Of a stretch of DNA of 64,000 nucleotides, positions 60,370-64,000 are shown one piece after another. How positions within the stretch are numbered: the stretch's first letter is position 1; each line of letters begins with the position of its first letter. Under the pieces are notes generated by a model. That model saw only the letters and a program-made list of their open reading frames with translations, ran no database searches and was not told the origin of the DNA. The DNA comes from Sacculina carcini (Eukaryota; Arthropoda; Thecostraca; Sacculinidae). The translations under genes were made by a program, and so were the position numbers. The DNA is taken from NCBI GenBank assembly GCA_916048095.2, contig OU696597.1, positions 2,801,042 through 2,865,041 on the forward strand, given 5' to 3'.

Positions 60370-60942
60370 TGTAGTTCCGCATTCCCCGCAACCGTCATTG
60401 TTGCTTCGTTCTCCGTCATGTCTCGGTAGATCGACAACCAGAAATTAGGAAACGTGTAATTACAGTCTCGAATAAACTCGGAATGAGTGAACGAATATAA
60501 ATATTTAGACAATAACAAAAGATAACAGTAACCCGTGAGTGAACAAACGACTCAATAAACCACCGGGTAACAATAACCCGTGAGTGAACGAACCACTCAA
60601 TAAACCACCGCTACCGCCGTAAATCCCATTTCAACACAACGCAACACCGCCGCACGCTTCACACACACTGCCCAACATTCACTCTCTCGTTCACGCGTTG
60701 AGAATCGCCCGGTGCAGGCGATCGTTTGTACATTCATCCAATAATCAACCAATCAGAAAACAATACGTCAATACGTCATCAATGCCTGCAAGTTCACACA
60801 CAAGCATACATGCACGCTCGCACACACGCACACGCAGGCTACCCGCACGCGCAGGCTATAAGCCACGCCTCAACACACTGCACCGCAAACAGTCAGCTGA
60901 TACAAATGCCTTAATGCGCAAGCATCTCCACTTCACACTACA
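60370..60942. mobile_element. Solo LTR, 573 bp, with 5-bp target duplication
   Basis: Begins TGTAGT and ends ACTACA, and is flanked by GTAAC at 60365-60369 and 60943-60947. Removing it restores the LINE thumb reading across the site. It contains two tandem ~44-bp repeats (60524-60568, 60569-60612), AATAAA within them, and TATAAG near 60856. TG...CA ends and a 5-bp duplication fit a Ty3/gypsy or BEL/Pao LTR. No internal region remains, so LTR-LTR recombination is the likely cause. Confidence 0.75.
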
Positions 60943-60947
60943 GTAAC

Positions 60948-61080
60948 ATATAAATTAGGAGAGCATATATTGAAAAAGGTGAATGAGGAATATAATTGAG
61001 GAGTCACCATGAGTGAAGACATATCGCCGGATAAACATATAGGAAAAATATTCAAAGTAATTATGAGGGCAGTGAAGAAC
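60948..61080 (+). pseudogene. LINE thumb continuation beyond the solo LTR
   Basis: TYKLGEHILKKVNEEYN, an in-frame TGA, GVTMSEDISPDKHIGKI and VIMRAVKN continue the thumb of 59934-60364. The match then ends in CA-rich repeats. A 5' part of this LINE copy is not visible. Confidence 0.75.
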
Positions 61081-61432
61081 ACACACCCTCTCTCACTCAC
61101 ACACACTAACACAAGCACAAACACACATGCACAATTACATACGCACAAATACATAATCACAAAAGCACACCAAACACACATATACATATTGAACACGCAG
61201 CATTCAGCCATACATTCTAGCATACAGACAAAAAGACAACACATACAGCACAGCAGACACACAAGCACAAACATTCAAACAAGCTGACAAAGAACACACC
61301 ACAACACACACACACATAAGAAATGAACACAACACACAGACATCAAATAATGGGAAACAAACAAACACTACCAGAAAACACATGAAACATATATACACAT
61401 ACACACATGCACACATAGCAGACAAAATTAGG
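61081..61432. repeat. CA-rich low-complexity tract
   Basis: Long imperfect ACACA-rich stretch with AACACAC, ACACATAC and similar motifs. No gene. The His/Thr-rich frames in it are composition artefacts. Confidence 0.85.
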
Positions 61433-63520
61433 AAACTATCAGATCTTATGATAATTACTAATATATACATAATAATCAAGACTGTAATAAGATTTAGTGA
61501 TAAAAATCAGTACGTTTGTTAAACAGAGGGAGATATTTGATTGTGCGTATTGAGGGAAAAACCTGTTGTAGATACGAGGTGTTAAGATAGAGAAACAACT
61601 ATTGTAATGAGAATGCCTAGAAGAAAAGCAAGGCTCAACAAGAAGATAACAATACATAGAAGACCTAAGAGAAAGAGATGAGCATTTATAAGACAGATAA
61701 GGTCAAATAGATAAGCAGGCTTAAGAATATGAACACACACACACACACACTAACATAGATATACACTTTATGATACACATATGATGGCGTAGTTAATTCT
61801 AGTCAAGTGTCAGTGATCTCACGTGCGACAAGACCGCGTGTTGTTTCAGCCAGACGACTTTCTGCAGGCACCCGTGCAGCCGACACCTCAGTGACACACG
61901 ATTGCCAACCCGGGTCTACACAAGACTGGCTGTTTCAGCGGGTTGCCAGACGTGTCGACCAGCCTGGCAACCCTGACCAGCGTCGTGGCGTAATCGACGT
62001 GGCAGACACTCGAGCCTCTGCATGTGTAGTCATGTACTGGTGACGTGATGTGGCGCCAGTCATTGTCAACAATGCTGCCTCCACCAACGTCTCACCTACA
62101 CACACACACATACAAACAAACACACACAAATACACCCACATTATACATATTAGACAAACACATCATGTGTGTGTGTGTGTGAAAAATTTGGTCGCCGTGT
62201 TTTGGTGGTTTTTGTGGAAATTTGGTGTGTTCACCTGGTCGGTAGTTGGGTGTCATTATGGTCAGAGGTTCTATTCTCGTGCAGTACCGACAATGTATTT
62301 TGACTGCGGCGTCCAGCACAGTATCGCCACCTGGCGGCTACATCACAAACTAATAAGATCAAGCAAAACATCATATAGATCAGCACTTTTCAACATTCAT
62401 GACTTATTTCTTATGTACATTTTATGTCAATAAGAATGCATAGAAGCAAAATAATATATATATATATTTTCCACGAACGCTTAGCGACTCAATAGAATAA
62501 CTTCGTAACACAAAATTTAGTCGCAACAAGGGAGTTGAGAACCACTGAAATAAAAATAGCACTTTGAAACTACTAATTGACTTAAATATCGAAAATACAT
62601 TTGTGAAACGTATAAATATACGGAAAATAAAACCATAGTAGATATGGACACAATAAAGAACACACACACACACAAAACACACAGTGACAGACACGCATAC
62701 ATACCAATGTCGATGTAATCAGGAGTTTTCTCAACAGAGACGTGTGGCGCGGCGACAGTGTGCTGGAACGAGTACAAGTTACACAGCACCAGTTGAATCA
62801 TTGTGTAGCTGTTTGACGTCAAATATTGCACATTGTCAACTGCGACACGACACACAATCACTGCCAAAAATAACACTCACTTGTTGACTTGTGACAACAA
62901 TTACAATTTCAGTGATACCGTAGCTGTCGTGACAATTAAGACCATATTATAATACAAAATAATACTAATATTTTCCATGGTGGCCTTAACAGAAACAGCT
63001 ATTTCAGAGCACAATTTTATTTAAAAGAACAAACTTCCATATATTGTGATTTATATCAATGGTAATAAAATACAAATATATAAAATTACTTGGTAAAAAG
63101 GTATATTAAATGATGAGCAAGGCGGGTTTTGTTCAATATATAAGTATTTAATATATAAGGAGTAACGTTTAGGGTGGGTTTATTGGACCGAGCTACTAAA
63201 AACCTAGTATTTCAGGCATGAAGGGTTGTAGCGGCAGCCAGTGTAGACGAAAATTCTGCCAATAGGTGGCGGTGAGGTTGACGTACATATACATTGTTTT
63301 TGTTGTTTAATATGTATAGCATGTATTGCGCCGGTGTTACTCTTGTAATTATTATTGCAAACTCTTTTAATGGTGTGTCACTTGTTTTGCTTGTACATTG
63401 TTGTATCTTCCGTTGAGTTTGTATCCAGTGTATTATGTTAATGTGTCATGACAAAATGAGTGTAGCGCAGGGGTTACCATGGCATCACTGTCATCTTCCA
63501 TTATTGCAGTGTCCGAAGAC
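61433..63520. other. Flank without recognised gene; microsatellites
   Basis: Includes (AC)n at about 61732-61751, ACAC at 62098-62108, (TG)n at 62166-62181, (TA)n at 62454-62467 and (AC)n at 62660-62676. 61800-62075 is GC-richer and unidentified. A possible hAT-type terminus (GTTGAGAACCACTG) lies at 62534-62547 without a duplicated flank. Confidence 0.45.
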
Positions 63521-63523
63521 AGT

Positions 63524-64000
63524 ATGGACTCGAGCGACACTGACCTGCTGCGGACTATTTTCCTGTAGCGCCTGCCTCAGTACCTGCCGGTGGCCCTGTC
63601 GCTGTTGTCGGAGGACACCCAGCTGGACGACCTGGCGCTCGCGGCTGACCAGTTCGTCGCCGCCTCTGCTCAGCAGTCATCTAGTGCATGGCCAGTGAGT
63701 GCCATCGCCTCCGGAGATGGGTCAAATCTACCGCGCGACAAGCCAGCCGCCAATGCCGCCGCCGATGGAGAAAATATAAGCACTTTGGTAGCAACCGTTG
63801 CCAGTCTGGTGAGGGCGCTCTAGCTGTCTCGAGCCGCTGACCGACACACAGGTCACAGCGGGCTCCATCTGTCTGAGTTTCGGCGCCCATCTCCCGTCAA
63901 GCCACGATCGCGATCTCGCTCCCGCTCGCGGAATCACCGACCGGTCGAAGTAACACGCGCCGACACCGGGAACATCTGTTGGTACTCCCGTCGCTCCGGC
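63524..64000 (+). pseudogene. Ty3/gypsy-type gag fragment, runs off the window
   Basis: Frame from 63524: MDSSDTDLLRTIFL, TAG, RLPQYLPVALSLLSEDTQLD, DLALAADQFV. This is the capsid C-terminal pattern LLR-x-x-FLQRLP...LDELA-x-x-AD of arthropod Ty3/gypsy gags. A second in-frame TAG follows at VRAL (63821-63823). Further on come an Arg/Ser-rich stretch and, in the same frame, GNICWYSRRSG, which resembles the start of the usual CWYH-type zinc motif after capsid. Two stops make it non-functional; pol would lie beyond the right edge. No LTR was found upstream within the window. Confidence 0.7.

Noticed and set aside
61009..61287. His/Thr-rich and Cys/Val-rich long frames around 61000-61480
   Set aside because: They are translations of CA/TG low-complexity sequence after the LINE thumb fragment ends.
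62381..62547. hAT element with CAG...CTG ends (CAGCACTTTTCAAC / GTTGAGAACCACTG)
   Set aside because: Ends match only partly and no 8-bp target duplication is present; recorded as a possible terminus only.

Overview
The window is eukaryotic repeat DNA with no intact host gene. It most likely comes from an arthropod, and probably a decapod crustacean. This rests on TTAGG-type telomere-like repeats, an importin-7/moleskin-like exon, and a LINE family whose 3' end carries tandem CTAGGTGAGTAC-type repeats; the decapod assignment is inference from remembered families. No bacterial operon, tRNA, rRNA or CRISPR array was seen.

Positions 1-53220 are a head-to-tail macrosatellite. Its unit is itself a patchwork of fragments from at least seven transposable-element classes plus one host exon. 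Anchored on the same gag start codon (1946, 10863, 17974, 25034, 32100, 39162, 46222), the periods are 8917, 7111, 7060, 7066, 7062 and 7060 bp. The short (~7.06 kb) unit reads in order: RNase H end of a LINE; 126-bp inverted-repeat element; BEL/Pao gag fragment fused to LINE reverse-transcriptase (RT) thumb; TTAGG tract; LINE C-terminus; 97-bp MITE; unidentified segment; 10-codon mariner stub; AT palindrome; hAT/ZBED-type transposase fragment (minus strand); Penelope-like RT (minus strand) head-to-head with a Penelope-like N-terminus (plus strand) holding a TA microsatellite; importin-7-like exon; second BEL/Pao gag fragment; piggyBac-like MITE. The long (8.9 kb) unit at the left end adds about 1.8 kb: a second RNase H arm and an L1-type ORF1 relic. 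Units 3-6 form a nearly identical subfamily. Their length differences are fully explained by the TA microsatellite.

The last unit (45507-53220) is split by a 5'-truncated L2/CR1-like retrotransposon (49876-52390). It ends exactly at the 3' edge of the importin exon match.

The right flank (53221-64000) holds a diverged single copy (54098-55998) of 2 kb of the unit. There the LINE RT and the mariner transposase extend further than in the array, so it looks close to the source of that part of the unit. Further right are fragments of another LINE, one interrupted by a 573-bp solo LTR with a 5-bp target duplication. CA-rich low-complexity DNA follows, and a broken Ty3/gypsy gag runs off the right edge.

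No set of genes here works together. The notable biology is the array itself: a host nuclear-transport exon amplified with transposon fragments in a satellite, which has the composition of a possible piRNA-cluster-like locus (inference only).
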